From contig CM041465.1 in the NCBI GenBank assembly GCA_023213395.1, forward strand, positions 38,695,741 to 38,759,740: a DNA stretch of 64,000 bases. Direction: 5' to 3'. This DNA is from Cycas panzhihuaensis (lineage: Eukaryota; Cycadophyta). Within the stretch, counting starts at the first letter, position 1. Each line of letters opens with the position of its first letter. The notes below the pieces were generated by a model. That model saw nothing but the letters and a program-made list of their open reading frames with translations. It had not been told where the DNA came from and ran no database searches. The position numbers and the translations under genes are program-made. Positions 52,646 to 63,790 of this stretch are shown piece by piece.

Positions 52646-53410
52646 GACATTAAGTTCTTTTAACTTATGTCATTAATTTTGAATTAAAAAGGTGATCTTT
52701 TCAAAGTCCCTCAAAGTGTGTTAATCACACTACTTTGTACAAATTTATCAAGTGTAATTTGGTGCTTCAAACACCATTTTTTCTTTTTTGGCTTATTTTT
52801 AAGCCTAAAATTGTATCATTTAAAAGTCTTTTTTTCTCACTGGGCTCCCTGCGAGGTGACCCATTCATAGTGAGAATCTACATCATCAAAAGGAGGGAAA
52901 GGATCAATAAAAAGTTGCGATTTTTTTGGTGTGTAGGGATCAATTTTTCGATCCCAAGTATTCTTTGTGGACTTGCTTCATTGGTTTGATTGAAGGCATT
53001 AAATTGTTGTATTTACACTGCTGTTTTATCTCTTTATGAGATTATTATTTGAACTTAGTTGCATTACTTGTTAATCAACACAACTATATTGTAAATTGGA
53101 GCATTTTGGACAAAGTCTTTCAATAGCAATCAAGCCTTCACGCACACATTGTTCAGCACTCAAATCAACCCACTTTTTTCATTGAAACACTTAAGTGGGG
53201 AGGCTCGAAAAGAGTTCTTACTCTGCCTCAAAGTGCCAATAACTTGGCCAATACTGATCTAGTTATCAGATTGGACGAACTTGCAAGCCAAGCCCTCCAT
53301 TCTGTCCACAAATTTTTCAGTCTTGTACTGATCTTTTGTTGGATATGAGTGGAACTTAAGCGGCGTCAACTCAACAGTTTCCAAGTTTTTCATCTAGTAC
53401 TGCACTCAAA
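52646..53410 (+). other. J leader, part right of K
   Basis: Non-coding. Contains GGCTCCCTGCGAGGTGACCC at 52843-52862, the leader motif shared with H and A. Confidence 0.7.
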
Positions 53411-54420
53411 ATGGCAACTCAGATGCTAAATGCAAACACCATTAAATTGACAGGTGCTGAAAATTATCTCACTTGGAAAAAGCAAGCAAAAAACTTGTTG
53501 ATTATGAATGAATTGTGGGGTTATGTATCTGGTGAAATCGCCAAACCAGAACCCACTCCTGATCCAATTAATCCTTAAAATTTGATTCCAGCAGATACTA
53601 TTGCCTTAGCTTCTTTTAAAGCTAAAGATGAGATTGCACTCGCTTTTATTCATCTGTCAGTCAGTGACAATGTTGATTAGAATATTGAATCTGCTACAAC
53701 TTCAAAAATTGCTTGGGACATAATCGTTTCATTATATGAACGAAAGACGACACACGAATTGTGATGTATAAAGCAAAATTATTCAGTTTAAAATATGTTG
53801 CTCCAATGGCAACTTACTTATCCTCAATTAAAGCTATCAGTAATCAACTGACAGCACTTGGCAAACCAGTCACAAACAAAGACCTGGTGATTGCAACAAT
53901 TCATGCTTTGCCCAAAGAATACAATAATTTTATTTCTGACATTTCTCGAAATGGAACTTTGTCGATTCTAACTTTTAATGAGTTAGAATGTTTATCGCTG
54001 CAAGAAGAAGAGATTTATTCGTGGCAAGATGAAGCAAGCACGTTTGGTGCTTTCTCCGCGAAGTTTAAATCTAAGCGAGATTTCCATTCAAGCGAACTTT
54101 CGGAAACAATTTGGCGGTCTTAACATTAAATCTAAGATCATTATCATCGTCTTGTGGCAAAGTTGGCCACATTCAATCTGACTGCCGAAAACGTCAATAT
54201 GACTTACAACAACCTCAACAGCAACAAAATTTTCGTCAGTGACAACAGAATCATCAACAGCAACAGCAGCAACATCAGCAACGTCAACAACAACAAAGAA
54301 CAACTCGAGGTGCATTCCGAGGTGGTCGACAACGAAGGACAAATCGTGGTGGTTTTCAAGGCCACACAGCTCAACATGATCCAAGTGAAATGACCTTTTT
54401 TGCGTATAGTGACAGTCATA
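53411..54420 (+). pseudogene. J gag
   Basis: ATG 53411 (M-A-T-Q-M-L-N-A-N-T-I-K-L-T-G) matches the A gag start. Stops near 53578 and 53678 and a frameshift near 53757, after which 53761-54123 is open: M-Y-K-A-K-L-F-S-L-K, L-P-K-E-Y-N-N-F-I, L-Q-E-E-E-I-Y. A zinc knuckle C-G-K-V-G-H-I-Q-S-D-C follows near 54155-54185, then a very Gln-rich tract (54200-54310) and an Arg/Gly stretch. A frameshift lies before the knuckle. Confidence 0.9.
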
Positions 54421-54780
54421 ATGACAATACTTGGATCATTGATAATGGCGCATCACGTCACATGACTGGTGATGCAAATATATTGTCAAACTTTCAAGAA
54501 TGTCAAGGAGAAACAGTGACATTTAGGGACAATACCACTGTTGAAATATCAGGTGTAGGTCAAATTACACCTCTTGATGAACATTCTGTATTCCCTAATG
54601 GAAATATTTTTCTAGTTCCTGTAATGCCTAAAAACTTACTTTCTGTCAGTCAGCTTGATAAGCAACAGATGAGTGTGCTCTTCAAAGACAGAAAGTGTAT
54701 CATCAGGAACAAAGACAACCAGATTGTTGCAGTTGGTCATGAAGATCGTGGCCTCTACAAATTAGGCACAACATCTGGAT
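54421..54780 (+). pseudogene. J protease
   Basis: Within the open frame 54390-54959. The active site reads W-I-I-D-N-G-A-S-R-H-M, Asn replacing the Ser of D-S-G. Body blocks V-T-F-R-D-N-T-T-V-E-I-S-G-V-G and L-L-S-V-S-Q-L-D-K-Q-Q are typical. Confidence 0.9.
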
Positions 54781-55600
54781 CTTCACATGTATATGTCTCC
54801 CATTCTATAAATAAAACTCAATTGTGGCATGAAAGATTTGGACATCTGAATCTTGACAGCATCAGGGAGATGTTCAAAAACAATTTGGTTTATGGCTTAC
54901 CCAAAATTTCTGGGGGTAATTGCCTTTGCGAATCATGTCTTATAGGGAAGCAACATTGAGAACCTTTTGAGAAAGGTAAAGCCTGGCGAGCATAGCATCC
55001 ACTTCAGCTTATACATTCTGACATCTTTGGTCCCATGACCACTCAATCTCATGGAGGATCATCATTCTTCATGACATTCATTGATGATTTTTCATATAAA
55101 GTGTGGGTATACTTTCTAAAACATAAGTCAGAAGCTTTAAACAAGTTTAAGGAATTTAAACTTGCGATGGAAAATGAATCAGGCATGCGGATCAAAATAC
55201 TCTGTACAGATAATGGCGGCGAGTATACATCCAAGGGCTTTAGTCAATTCTGTATTCAAAATGGCATCAAACGCCAATTTTCTGCCCCATACACACCGCA
55301 GCAGAATGGTGTAGCAGAAAGAATGAACAGAACCTTGGTCAGTCGAGCAAAAGCTATGATCCATGCCAAAGGTCTCACATTATCATATTGGCGGAAGCAC
55401 TTTGCATCGCTACGTACTTGTCAAATCGCAACTCAACTTCTGCACTTTCGGGTATGACAAACGAGGAGGCCTGGACTGGCCAGAAACCAATGGTCAGTCA
55501 TTTATGAACCTTTGGATGCACAACCTACATGAACATTCCTCATGAGCAACGTCGGAAATTCGACGACAAAAGTCTCAAATGCATCTTTGTCGGATATCTT
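54781..55600 (+). pseudogene. J integrase
   Basis: Pre-integrase: H-E-R-F-G-H-L-N-L-D and C-L-C-E-S-C-L-I-G (to 54950). Stops at 54957-54959 and near 54992. Core: L-I-H-S-D-I-F-G-P (first Asp), F-I-D-D-F-S-Y-K-V-W, L-C-T-D-N-G-G-E-Y (second Asp) and G-V-A-E-R-M-N-R-T (Glu), open 55035-55457. The C-terminal region is then badly frameshifted through 55600. Confidence 0.92.
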
Positions 55601-56941
55601 TGGCGATAAAGCATATCGATTATTTGATCCTCTTACCAAAAAGATGCATACTTCACGAGATGTTGTCTTTACAGAAGACAATAGGGAGATCGACGTCAGC
55701 ATTCCTTCTCTCTCTCTTGACAAAGGCAAAGCCATTCTTGAAGACTCGGTTCCTTCATCTTCCTCAACACCTTGTACTTCATCTGCACTAGCTGCTTCTT
55801 CTTCGTCCTCATCTTCCTTCATGCCTTCATTGAGTCCTTCTTCTTCTTCTTCAAAGGTTTAGCACTCACCTCCACCACAGGACCATGAAGCTACATCGTC
55901 GAAGAAGCTACCCAAATGGTATATGCAAACTATTGCAGATTCATAGATTGTTGAAGGAAAACGACCATACAAATTGCTGCCATCGTCCACTGTCAATTAC
56001 GCACTTATGGCTGAAGTGCTTATTGCTGCTGAGCCTTCCACTTTTGAGGAGGCATGTACAGACGAAAAGTGGCAAGTTGCCATGGATGACGAGATCCACT
56101 CCATTTACCAGAATGACACATGGGACTTAGTTGAGTTACCACATGGCAAACAAGCCATCAGTTGTAAGTGGATCTATAAACTCAAGTATAAGTCTGATGG
56201 TACTATTGACCGACATAAGGCTCGCCTTGTTGCTAAAGGCTTCAAACAACAAGAAGGCATTGACTACACCGAGACTTTTGCAATAGTAGCCAATATGAAT
56301 ACCATCAGGATTGTTATGGCCTTAGTTGCCCAATGCAAATGGCCATTATATCAAATGGATGTCAAAAGCGCCTTTCTCAACGGTGATTTGACTGAGGAGG
56401 TCTATCTGGAACAACCTCCTGGATATATTTCAGTCGGCAATGAACATCTTGTCTGTCGCCTTAAGAAGGCCTTGTATGGTCTAAAACAGGCGCCACGTGC
56501 TTGGTATTCAAAGATCGATGACTACTTTTAGCAGCACAATTTTCATCGATCCAGATCAGATTCGAACATGTATATCAAGGTTCAAAACCAGCACATCACA
56601 ATTGTTGTTCTTATGTTGATGATTTAATTATCACAGGCAATGATGTAAATCTGATCGAGCATCTCCAAAGGGACTTGAAAAGAAGTTTTGAGATGACAGA
56701 TCTCGGACTTCTTCACTATTTTCTTGGCATGGAAGTATGGCAGCAGCCGGGTCACATCTTCATTTCTCAAGCCAAGTACACATGGAACATTTTGCAGCGT
56801 TTCAGAATGGAAGACTGCAAACCTTCACCAACGCCCATGGAGACAGGTACAAAATTGTCGATGGATGAAGAAGGAAAACCTGTTGATTCCACCTTTTTCA
56901 GGCAACTAGTGGGTAGTCTTATCTACTTGACTAACACTAGA
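55601..56941 (+). pseudogene. J linker and reverse transcriptase
   Basis: The linker (55542-55862) is Ser-rich. Reverse transcriptase frame 55974-56531: [42 protein letters not shown], then a TAG at 56529-56531. A frameshift sits directly before the catalytic Y-V-D-D-L-I-I-T-G (about 56606-56632). 56675-56992 continues D-L-G-L-L-H-Y-F-L-G to T-R-P-D-I-S. Confidence 0.93.
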
Positions 56942-57563
56942 CCTGATATTTCATATCTTGGTTGGAATATGTTCCGGATATATGGTCATTAATCGGTGAC
57001 CTTTGGAATCTTTGCCAAAACGCATCCTCAGATACCATAAAGGTACTTTGCAATATGGACTTCAATACACACGCAATGAGAACTTCACACTGGAAGGATT
57101 CTCAGATTCAGATTGGGTTGGATGCCAAGATAGCCGGAAATCCACCTCAGGGTATTGTTTCAACCTTGGGTCAACTATTGTTTCATGGAGTTGCAAAAAG
57201 CAACCAAATGTTACACTTTCCTCCACTGAAGCAGAATACAAAGCTGCTGTCAGTGCAGCATGTGAGGCTATTTGGCTCAGACGGATTCTTGAAGAGCTTG
57301 GACTTGAGAAAACACTCCCAACACCGTTGTATTGTGACAATCAGAGTGTTATCAAGATTGCCAAGGATCCGGTATTTCACGTTCGCACCAAGCATATTGA
57401 GGTTCATCACCATTTCATCAGAGAACATGTGCAACAAAGTGAACTCAACCTCGTCTACAAGCCGACCGATCATCAGTTGGCCGACATCTTCACTAAGCCA
57501 CTTGGGAAAGAGAAGTTCGAGCATTTCAGAAGCGGCCTCGGCATTCGACTTAATGCTGTATCC
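56942..57563 (+). pseudogene. J RNase H
   Basis: After a shift near 56955, the frame 57003-57596 is open: G-F-S-D-S-D-W-V-G (catalytic Asp), S-S-T-E-A-E-Y-K-A-A, Y-C-D-N-Q-S-V-I-K and H-V-R-T-K-H-I-E-V-H-H-H-F-I-R, ending D-I-F-T-K-P-L-G. The frame runs into the 3' LTR. Confidence 0.93.
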
Positions 57564-57564
57564 A

Positions 57565-57575
57565 TTCAGGGGTGG
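57565..57575 (+). promoter_or_regulatory. J polypurine tract
   Basis: TTCAGGGGTGG just before the LTR: a short, imperfect purine tract. Confidence 0.7.
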
Positions 57576-58279
57576 TGTTATAACCTTCATTCCTAGCATT
57601 AAGTCTTGACCTTGTGTATTAATATTTTTGTCACTTTAGGCTTTTAATCCTAAAGTGTTCATTTGTTGCATTATAAAATTGTCTTTTGTCTTGTAGTGAC
57701 TTTTCTCACATGTGCTTGTGAGAAGTCAACTTTTGTGGGCTTTGTCTTGTAGTGACTTTCCTCACATGTGCTTATGAGAAGTCAACTTTTGTGGGCTTTG
57801 TCTTGTAGTGACTTTCCTCACATGTGCTTGTGAGAAGTCAACTTTTGTGGGCTTTGTCTTGTAGTGACTTTCCTCACATGTGCTTGTGAGAAGTCAACTT
57901 TTGTGGGCTCTAACCTTATCCTTGGAGATAGTAGAGTCCTAATCAGATTTGGCTCCTAGTCTTGATCAGTGACATGTGTTGAGATTCTGATCATCCATTC
58001 TCCTTTATAAGGAGCCCTATTCTCATGTTTTGGCATGTAGTATTTTGTGATAGAGTTATGCTGCTGTAAGTGTTTCTTGTAGGTGAAGTGTTGAGAGTAA
58101 TTCTCCTTCATGCTTGTATGTTATGATAGGTTGAGTTGAGGTTCAATACTCCTCCCTATCTCTTTTCATTTTGTACTACATCATTTCATTAATCTAAGTT
58201 TATTGTCCTTCATATTTCGATGTCCTCTCCGACTTCTCAATAGATTCTGGTTCGTGTGTTGTCTCCATTTAATCTCACA
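57576..58279 (+). repeat. J 3' LTR with four 56-bp repeats
   Basis: 704 bp, TGTTATAACC to AATCTCACA. Units start at 57690, 57746, 57802 and 57858, one more than in the 5' LTR, and account exactly for the 56-bp length difference. Confidence 0.94.
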
Positions 58280-58284
58280 CAGCT

Positions 58285-60102
58285 ATCTCAGTTGCCCCGA
58301 CAGTGCTATGTAGTCCCCTATTCACAACTAGACAACTCATTAAACTCCTGGGAACTCAGATTTCCAGAGCAAACTTGTTCTAGTACTCAGCTCCTCTTTG
58401 GAAGGTGTCTCTATCCCTATCGTGGGTCCCACAAGTCCATACAATGGTCCAAAGTCACCGTACAAGCTGTGACTCTCCTCACTTAAGCGGTTGTATGTGA
58501 GCCCAGCCGCACCTCCAAATGGCAAGAACGTGTTTATTCCAACATCAAACTCTGTAATCTTTGGCAGACTTCACTACATAGAAAATAGAATCAAAACCGT
58601 GAAGACCGATCTCCTCTCGAATCGATCGATTGATCAAAATCTTGATCTGTTCCTGGAAAAAGTCACCGCCGTAGTTCACCTATGGAGTTCAAAAATTTGA
58701 TTTTTTTAATTTAATTTTCCTTTCTTCAACTTTACAAAGTCGACCTTAGGTTATGTAATTGAGGTATTCATTGGAATATTCCTCTTTTAATATTTCTCAT
58801 TTTCTAAGGTTTACCTTTTTTTCTTTTTTCAAAAAACATTTTAGTATTATCTTTATCATTTAAAAGTTTAACACTTTTTTTATTTTTTGAGTTTATTAAC
58901 ACTTTAATAAAAAAAATGCAATACTGTTATTTAACTCAAATTAAGTGTCTTTAACTCATTTCTATCATTATAAAGACAAAAAACACTTTTTTAAGTGTCC
59001 TATAAGGCTTCGTGCGAGGTGTCCTTCATGCCCTGGTTCACAAATAGGGTCAAATTCACTGTTTCTTTACTTTTTGAAGTCACTTAACATAAAAAATCTT
59101 TTTAGTGACTCATTAAGTAACCTTTTCAAGTCACTTTCATCATTGTTAAAGCCAAAAAAATCACTTAAGTGATTTCATTAGGCTCCCTGCGTGGTGACCT
59201 AGAGTCCTTGTCCAAAAATTGGCTCAAAAATCAATTCTTTTAATAAAATGATCACTCATTTTCTTGGCAGTTAGGACTATTTTAAGTCCTAACAATTGGT
59301 GCATGGTGTCTACATTTTGCAAGTGACTTATTTCTTTTTCAAGCTGAGCATTCTCCATTAAAAGGAACCCACTTGGATCTTCATCACAAAGGAGTTTGTC
59401 TTTATTTTTTGGGTACTTAACACTTTTTTTGATCTTTTGAAGTGTTCATTTTATCTCAAAACACTTAATGTGTTATTATTTATGTACTCAAGTCTTTACT
59501 TGGATTTCTTTGGCACTCTTTTCATTTCTTGAAGTGCTTTAAGTTGTATTTGATGTACTAAGTTTGCTTCCTTTGAAGCAACATTTTATAAGCTTATTTA
59601 AGTACTCTTTTTTTAAAAAGTACATCATCCAAGTAAAATCAATCTTAAACCAACTCGAACTTCTTAAAAAGTAACTTAAAATCTAGTTGGAGAGACCCGA
59701 AAAAGGTTCAAACTTTTCCTCTAAAATAACCTTAAACTTGGTGTATTCCCTAGGGGACCAACCAACCGTATGGTCAATGCACGACAATTAAAGTTGCTTG
59801 AGGGAAAGGAGATTCGAAAAGGGTGTTATTGGGGTTATGAATCCCAAGGAAAGCATGGTACGTCCATGCAGATCAACCCTACCTGCCTTGTCCTAGATTT
59901 GGCTTGGTCAACTGTTGGATCTCATCTATAGATCAAGGTTGGACCAACTCTTTTGCCTAGTCCTCCACCCCTCATCACTCCATTTAGTTGTTGGATCTTC
60001 TAATAAGATTAAGACTGTAGGTTTGTTAGAAGGTGGAACTTAAGCGACAAAAGCACTAAGTTTCTAAGTCATCTGCTAGCTTCAAGCCTTTACAAATTCA
60101 AC
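58285..60102 (+). other. H leader, part right of J
   Basis: 58285-58690 is unlike the rest and contains an antisense exon-like frame (separate entry). 58700-60102 is AT-rich and homologous to the A and K leaders, with the motif TGCRNGGTGWCC at 59006-59024, 59181-59199 and about 59290-59306. Confidence 0.75.
58340..58573 (-). other. possible captured host exon
   Basis: On the strand opposite to H, 58342-58570 is open for 76 codons with a balanced composition unlike retroelement debris: F-L-P-F-G-G-A-A-G-L-T-Y-N-R-L-S, then G-P-L-Y-G-L-V-G-P-T-I-G, ending L-L-W-K-S-E-F-P-G-V and TAA. I do not recognise the protein. There is no ATG at the start, and CAG/AAG dinucleotide contexts suitable for a splice acceptor lie near 58553-58560. 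It could be a gene fragment picked up by an ancestor of H, or chance. Confidence 0.35.
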
Positions 60103-60489
60103 ATGGTTGCTTTAAACATGCTTAATGCATGTACCATCAAATTAACAGGTCAAGATAACTATCAAGAGTGGAAGAGGCAAACACAAAACCTCTTAAAATG
60201 AATGAATTTTGGGGTCATGTTTCTAGCAAAATTCTCCAACCTGTACCTGTGGAACATGATGATGTTATTGTTCATCCAGATCCTGATTATGTTGCTGCTT
60301 AGGAGGCCAAGGATGAAATTACCTTGGCATTTTTACATATGATTATTGATGTTCATGTTGATCAAAATATTGTGTGTGTTAAAACCTCTAAGGAAGCTTG
60401 GGACACTTTGTCCTCTTTGTATGAAAGGCGAGATGAAGCTCGCATTTTGATGGTGAAAGCAAAATTATATTCTTTGAAATTTATAAAGC
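60103..60489 (+). pseudogene. H gag, N-terminal part
   Basis: ATG 60103 (M-V-A-L-N-M-L-N-A) with T-I-K-L-T-G-Q-D-N-Y-Q-E-W-K as in A. A one-base loss near 60196 breaks the frame and TAG lies near 60299. 60324-60489 is open: A-F-L-H-M-I-I-D-V-H-V-D-Q-N, E-A-W-D-T-L-S-S-L-Y-E-R-R-D-E-A-R-I-L. It ends at the M insertion. Confidence 0.9.
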
Positions 60490-60664
60490 CGTTAAACTCA
60501 CACAATGATGGAAGAGAGTGAATTGATTCATTATTGAGGATGCAAGTACATATATACAATTAGGGTTTGTAACCACCCTGGAACTAACTTGTAACCAAAT
60601 TACCTCTAGATGACATGTCTCACATGGTTACATTAGTTTATAACCTAGGATAAAGCATTATACA
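60490..60664 (-). repeat. M 3' LTR
   Basis: About 175 bp, (C)GTTAAACTCACAC to AGCATTATACA, followed by CTCTCTCTTGATG, the complement of a purine tract. The first base of the expected TG is C here, so the left end is approximate. GACATGTC near 60612 is the counterpart of the palindromes in the other LTRs. Confidence 0.75.
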
Positions 60665-61120
60665 CTCTCTCTTGATGATTTATCCAATTAATCCTATTTT
60701 GTCCCTAAGAATTTAAAATCTATCGTTTCTTAGAGGTTTGGTCAATATATCAACCACTTGTTCATTTGTGGGACAGTCGACAAGATCTATTTCTCTATTT
60801 TGTACCTTTTTCCTAATAAAATGATATTGAACTTCAATATGTTTGGTTCTAGCATGAAAACTGGATTTTTGGTGAGCTTGATTGTACTTTGATTGTTGCA
60901 GTAGAGTGTTGTTGCTGTCTTTTGAGGAGCTTTCAAATCTTTCATTAATTGTCTGAGCCAAACTGCTTCAGTTGCTACATTGACCGCTGATTTGTACTCT
61001 ACTTCTGTTGATGAAAGTGCTACAGTAGCTTGTTTTTTACTACTCAGAGATCGGTGAGGTGCCCAGAAAGAAACAATACCCAGTGGTTGATTTTCTTTGC
61101 TCCTTATCACCTGCCCAATC
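60665..61120 (-). pseudogene. M RNase H
   Basis: Minus strand. 60787-61110: K-K-Q-A-T-V-A-L-S-S-T-E-V-E-Y-K, L-Y-C-N-N-Q-S-T-I-K-L (the usual C-D-N is C-N-N, so a catalytic Asp is lost). 60713-60961, in another frame: H-A-R-T-K-H-I-E-V-Q-Y-H-F-I-R and D-I-L-T-K-P-L. One frameshift near 60880. Confidence 0.9.
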
Positions 61121-62333
61121 TAAATCACAGAATCCTGTTAATTGATGCGATGTCTCTTTTGGATACATTAGCTTCAATTCGGTTGTTCCTTTGAGATACC
61201 TTAAAATTCTTTTTGCAGTATTCTAATGTCTTGATCTTGGCTTGTTCATGTATCTAGATATTAAACTCACGGCATACGAGATGTTAGGTCTTGTTGCAGT
61301 GAGGTAGATTAGACTTCCAACAAGCTGTCTATATAAAGTTGCATCAATACAAATTTCTCCTTCACTTAGAGCCTAATTGCAGTTTATTTCCATGGGAGTG
61401 GAACAAGGATTGCACTCTTCCATTTTAAACTTTGTTAACAACTCTTTGATGTATTTGCTTTGGCACAAAGTAATTGAATCGGTCTGCTACTTAGTTTGGA
61501 TTCCCAAGTAGTAATTGAGGAGTCCTAAGTCAATCATTTCAAATTTGTTTTCTAGTTGCTTCTTTATATCGGATATTGATTCATCATCATCACATGTGAG
61601 GATTATGTCATCTACATAAACTGCTATTATAGTTATTGCTCTGTTTTTATTTTTTATGTACAGGCTTGAGTCTGAGTTTCTTCTTTGGAAGCCATTTTTG
61701 CAAAGATGGCTATCTAATTTAGCATACCATGCACGGGGAGCTTGTTTCAGTCCATATAGTGCCTTTTTTAGTTTGCACACTAAATGCTCTTGTCCTTGTC
61801 TGATGTAACCCTCTGGTTGGGACATGTATACCTCTTCTTCAATCTCACCATTCAGAAAGGCACTTTTCACATCTAGCTAATATATTTTCCAATTCTTCTA
61901 TGTTGCTAAGGCTATAACTGTTATAATCGTTTAACTTAGACACTGGAGAGAAGGTTTCATCATAGTCTATACATGTTGTTTGTGTATATCCCTTTGCAAC
62001 TAGTCTGGCCTTGTGCTTTTCTACCTTTCCATTAGATCCTCATTTGATTTTATAGACCCATTTACAGTTTACAACCGATTTGTTTGATGGCAGCTCTACT
62101 AATTCCCAAGTCTGGTTTTTGTTTATTGAATACAGCTCTGCATCCATGGCTTTCTTCCATTCTATGTGATCTTTGGCTTCAGCGAAAGATTATGGCTCTA
62201 CATTACTGAACAACGCTCTTGGCTTTTGATTTCTTGTTCTATGAGGAAGTATTTCACCTTTACTTTCCTCTATAGTTTTGAGGCACCATTTGGGAATTTT
62301 CTTTTCCTTTTCTTCTTCAGTCTTTGATTTTTC
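61121..62333 (-). pseudogene. M reverse transcriptase
   Basis: The frame 61487-61870 is open: [26 protein letters not shown], catalytic Y-V-D-D-I-I-L-T and D-L-G-L-L-N-Y-Y-L-G. A stop replaces the residue before M/L-D-V-K near 61877. Fingers (61880-62200) and connection (61140-61480) are present with stops. Palm motif intact. Confidence 0.92.
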
Positions 62334-63265
62334 TTAGGAGCCTTCTTTAATTTCCAGAGTGGGCTCTGAGTAAGATTCTTGAGGTGAGTCAGACTCTTCT
62401 GAAATTTCTTCTGAGGTTATGTCTGACTCCTCTTCCATAGGAGCGTATGGTGGAGTTGTTTGAGGTATCTTTTCAATCACCTGAATTTGGCTTATACTTT
62501 CTTCTTTGTCTTCCTCATTGAAGACAACATCTCGACTTACATATACCTTATTGGTTTTTGGATCTATGCACTTGTATGCCTTTGAAGTTTTGCTATATCC
62601 AACCATAATGCATTCCAGACTTTTTGAATCCAGCTTTGTTCTTTTCTTGTCTAGAATGTGAACAAAGGCTTGGCTGCCAAATACTTTCAAATGACTTATG
62701 TCAGGCTTCCTTCTTGTCCATGCTTCTTCTGGAGTATGAAGTTCTACTGCCTTTGTTGGACTTCTATTTAATAAGTCACAGGTTGTGCTGACTGCTTCAG
62801 CCCAATATGTCCTTGGAACATTTTTTCCATGCATCATGCTCCGAGCCATTTCTAAGATGACTCTATTCTTCCTTTCCGCGACCCCATTGGATTGGGGTGT
62901 ATAAGGAGTTGTAAATTATCTTTGTATTCCTCTAGTTTTACAATACTCTAAAAATTCTTTGGAGATATATTCACCTCCACCATCGGACCTTATACATTTG
63001 ATTTTGGCATTAGTTTCTAATTCAGTTCCAGCGCTAAATTCTTTGAATACATCAAAAACTTCTGATTTAGTATGCAAAAAATAAACCCAGATTTTTCTGG
63101 TCAAATCATCTATGAAGGTAAGGAAGTATCTACTTCCATTGATGGAGTGCAGAGTGAAAGGGCCACATAGATCAGTGTGTACTAGTTCTAATCTTTCTTG
63201 GGCTCGCCATTTGCTTTCTTGAAATGGCGATGCATCTTGTTGCAGTTAGCAACTTTTACATAGAA
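62334..63265 (-). pseudogene. M integrase
   Basis: 62334-62849 is open: A-R-S-M-M-H-G-K-N-V-P-R-T-Y-W-A-E-A, T-P-E-E-A-W-T-R-R-K, C-I-M-V-G-Y-S-K-T-S-K-A-Y-K-C, then an acidic linker. 62916-63104: T-R-K-I-W-V-Y-F, I-R-S-D-G-G-G-E-Y (second Asp). The catalytic Glu segment (G-V-A-E-R-K-N-R) is at about 62850-62900 beyond a TAA near 62917. The first Asp region (L-V-H-T-D-L-C-G-P) is at about 63160-63185. Confidence 0.9.
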
Positions 63266-63790
63266 AATTACTTGATGTGATGTGAGGTAAACCAATCACT
63301 AAGCTTTTCTTCTCCATATTTTTTAGTTTCTCTATGGGAAGATGAATGTACTTCAAATGGCACATTTTATCATTATGACTTACAATAGTACAAGCTTTTA
63401 CATTAAGCAAAATGGGGTGTGACAGCAGCCGCTATAGGTCATTGCTTTCAACCCTTTTTGTGATTACATTTCCATTGTTCTTCATATCAAGAATATAACA
63501 GAAACCCTTTTCATCAAATACGATTACTTTCGGCCCCTTTTTTAAGTTGGGAGATGATAAAAGATTCGAGTTTAGGCACGGCACGGTAAGAACATTCCCG
63601 ATTTTCTCAACTCTGTCTTTTATCTTGATAGCAATGATTCCAACTCCTTTTATTTCAAGGAAGTATTTGTCTCCCAGTTCTACTGATTTGTTAGCAGTGT
63701 ATGGTTGCAAATTCTCGAACCATTCTTCTCGATTGGTCATGTGGTGCGATGCTCCTGAGTCGATGTACCAAATATCCTTGTCCTAGAGGC
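63266..63790 (-). pseudogene. M protease and pre-integrase
   Basis: Active site W-Y-I-D-S-G-A-S-H-H-M at about 63735-63770, intact. The frame 63432-63740 is open: N-R-E-E-W-F-E-N-L-Q, V-E-L-G-D-K-Y-F-L-E-I-K-G-V-G. The pre-integrase zinc segment follows below 63420 with stops. Confidence 0.9.

Larger units (their letters stand above)
37964..58279 (+). mobile_element. element J: Copia, TSD CAGCT, split by K
   Basis: Plus-strand Copia with LTRs 37964-38611 and 57576-58279 and CAGCT duplication at 37959-37963 and 58280-58284. K occupies 40201-52640; without it J is about 7.9 kb. Complete order gag to RNase H, with stops, frameshifts and a D-N-G protease site. Its 3' LTR is longer by exactly one 56-bp repeat unit. 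Inserted in the leader of H. Confidence 0.94.

Noticed and set aside
54088-54419. Minus-strand Val/Asp-rich and Leu/Ser-rich frames
   Set aside because: They are antisense readings of the Gln-rich tract of J gag.
57690-57909. CRISPR-like array of regular repeats
   Set aside because: The units are contiguous, without spacers, inside an LTR whose partner has the same repeats in a plant-type element.
58256-58486. Plus-strand 76-codon gene
   Set aside because: It crosses the J LTR end and the TSD, so it cannot predate the insertion; the minus strand is the more protein-like one.
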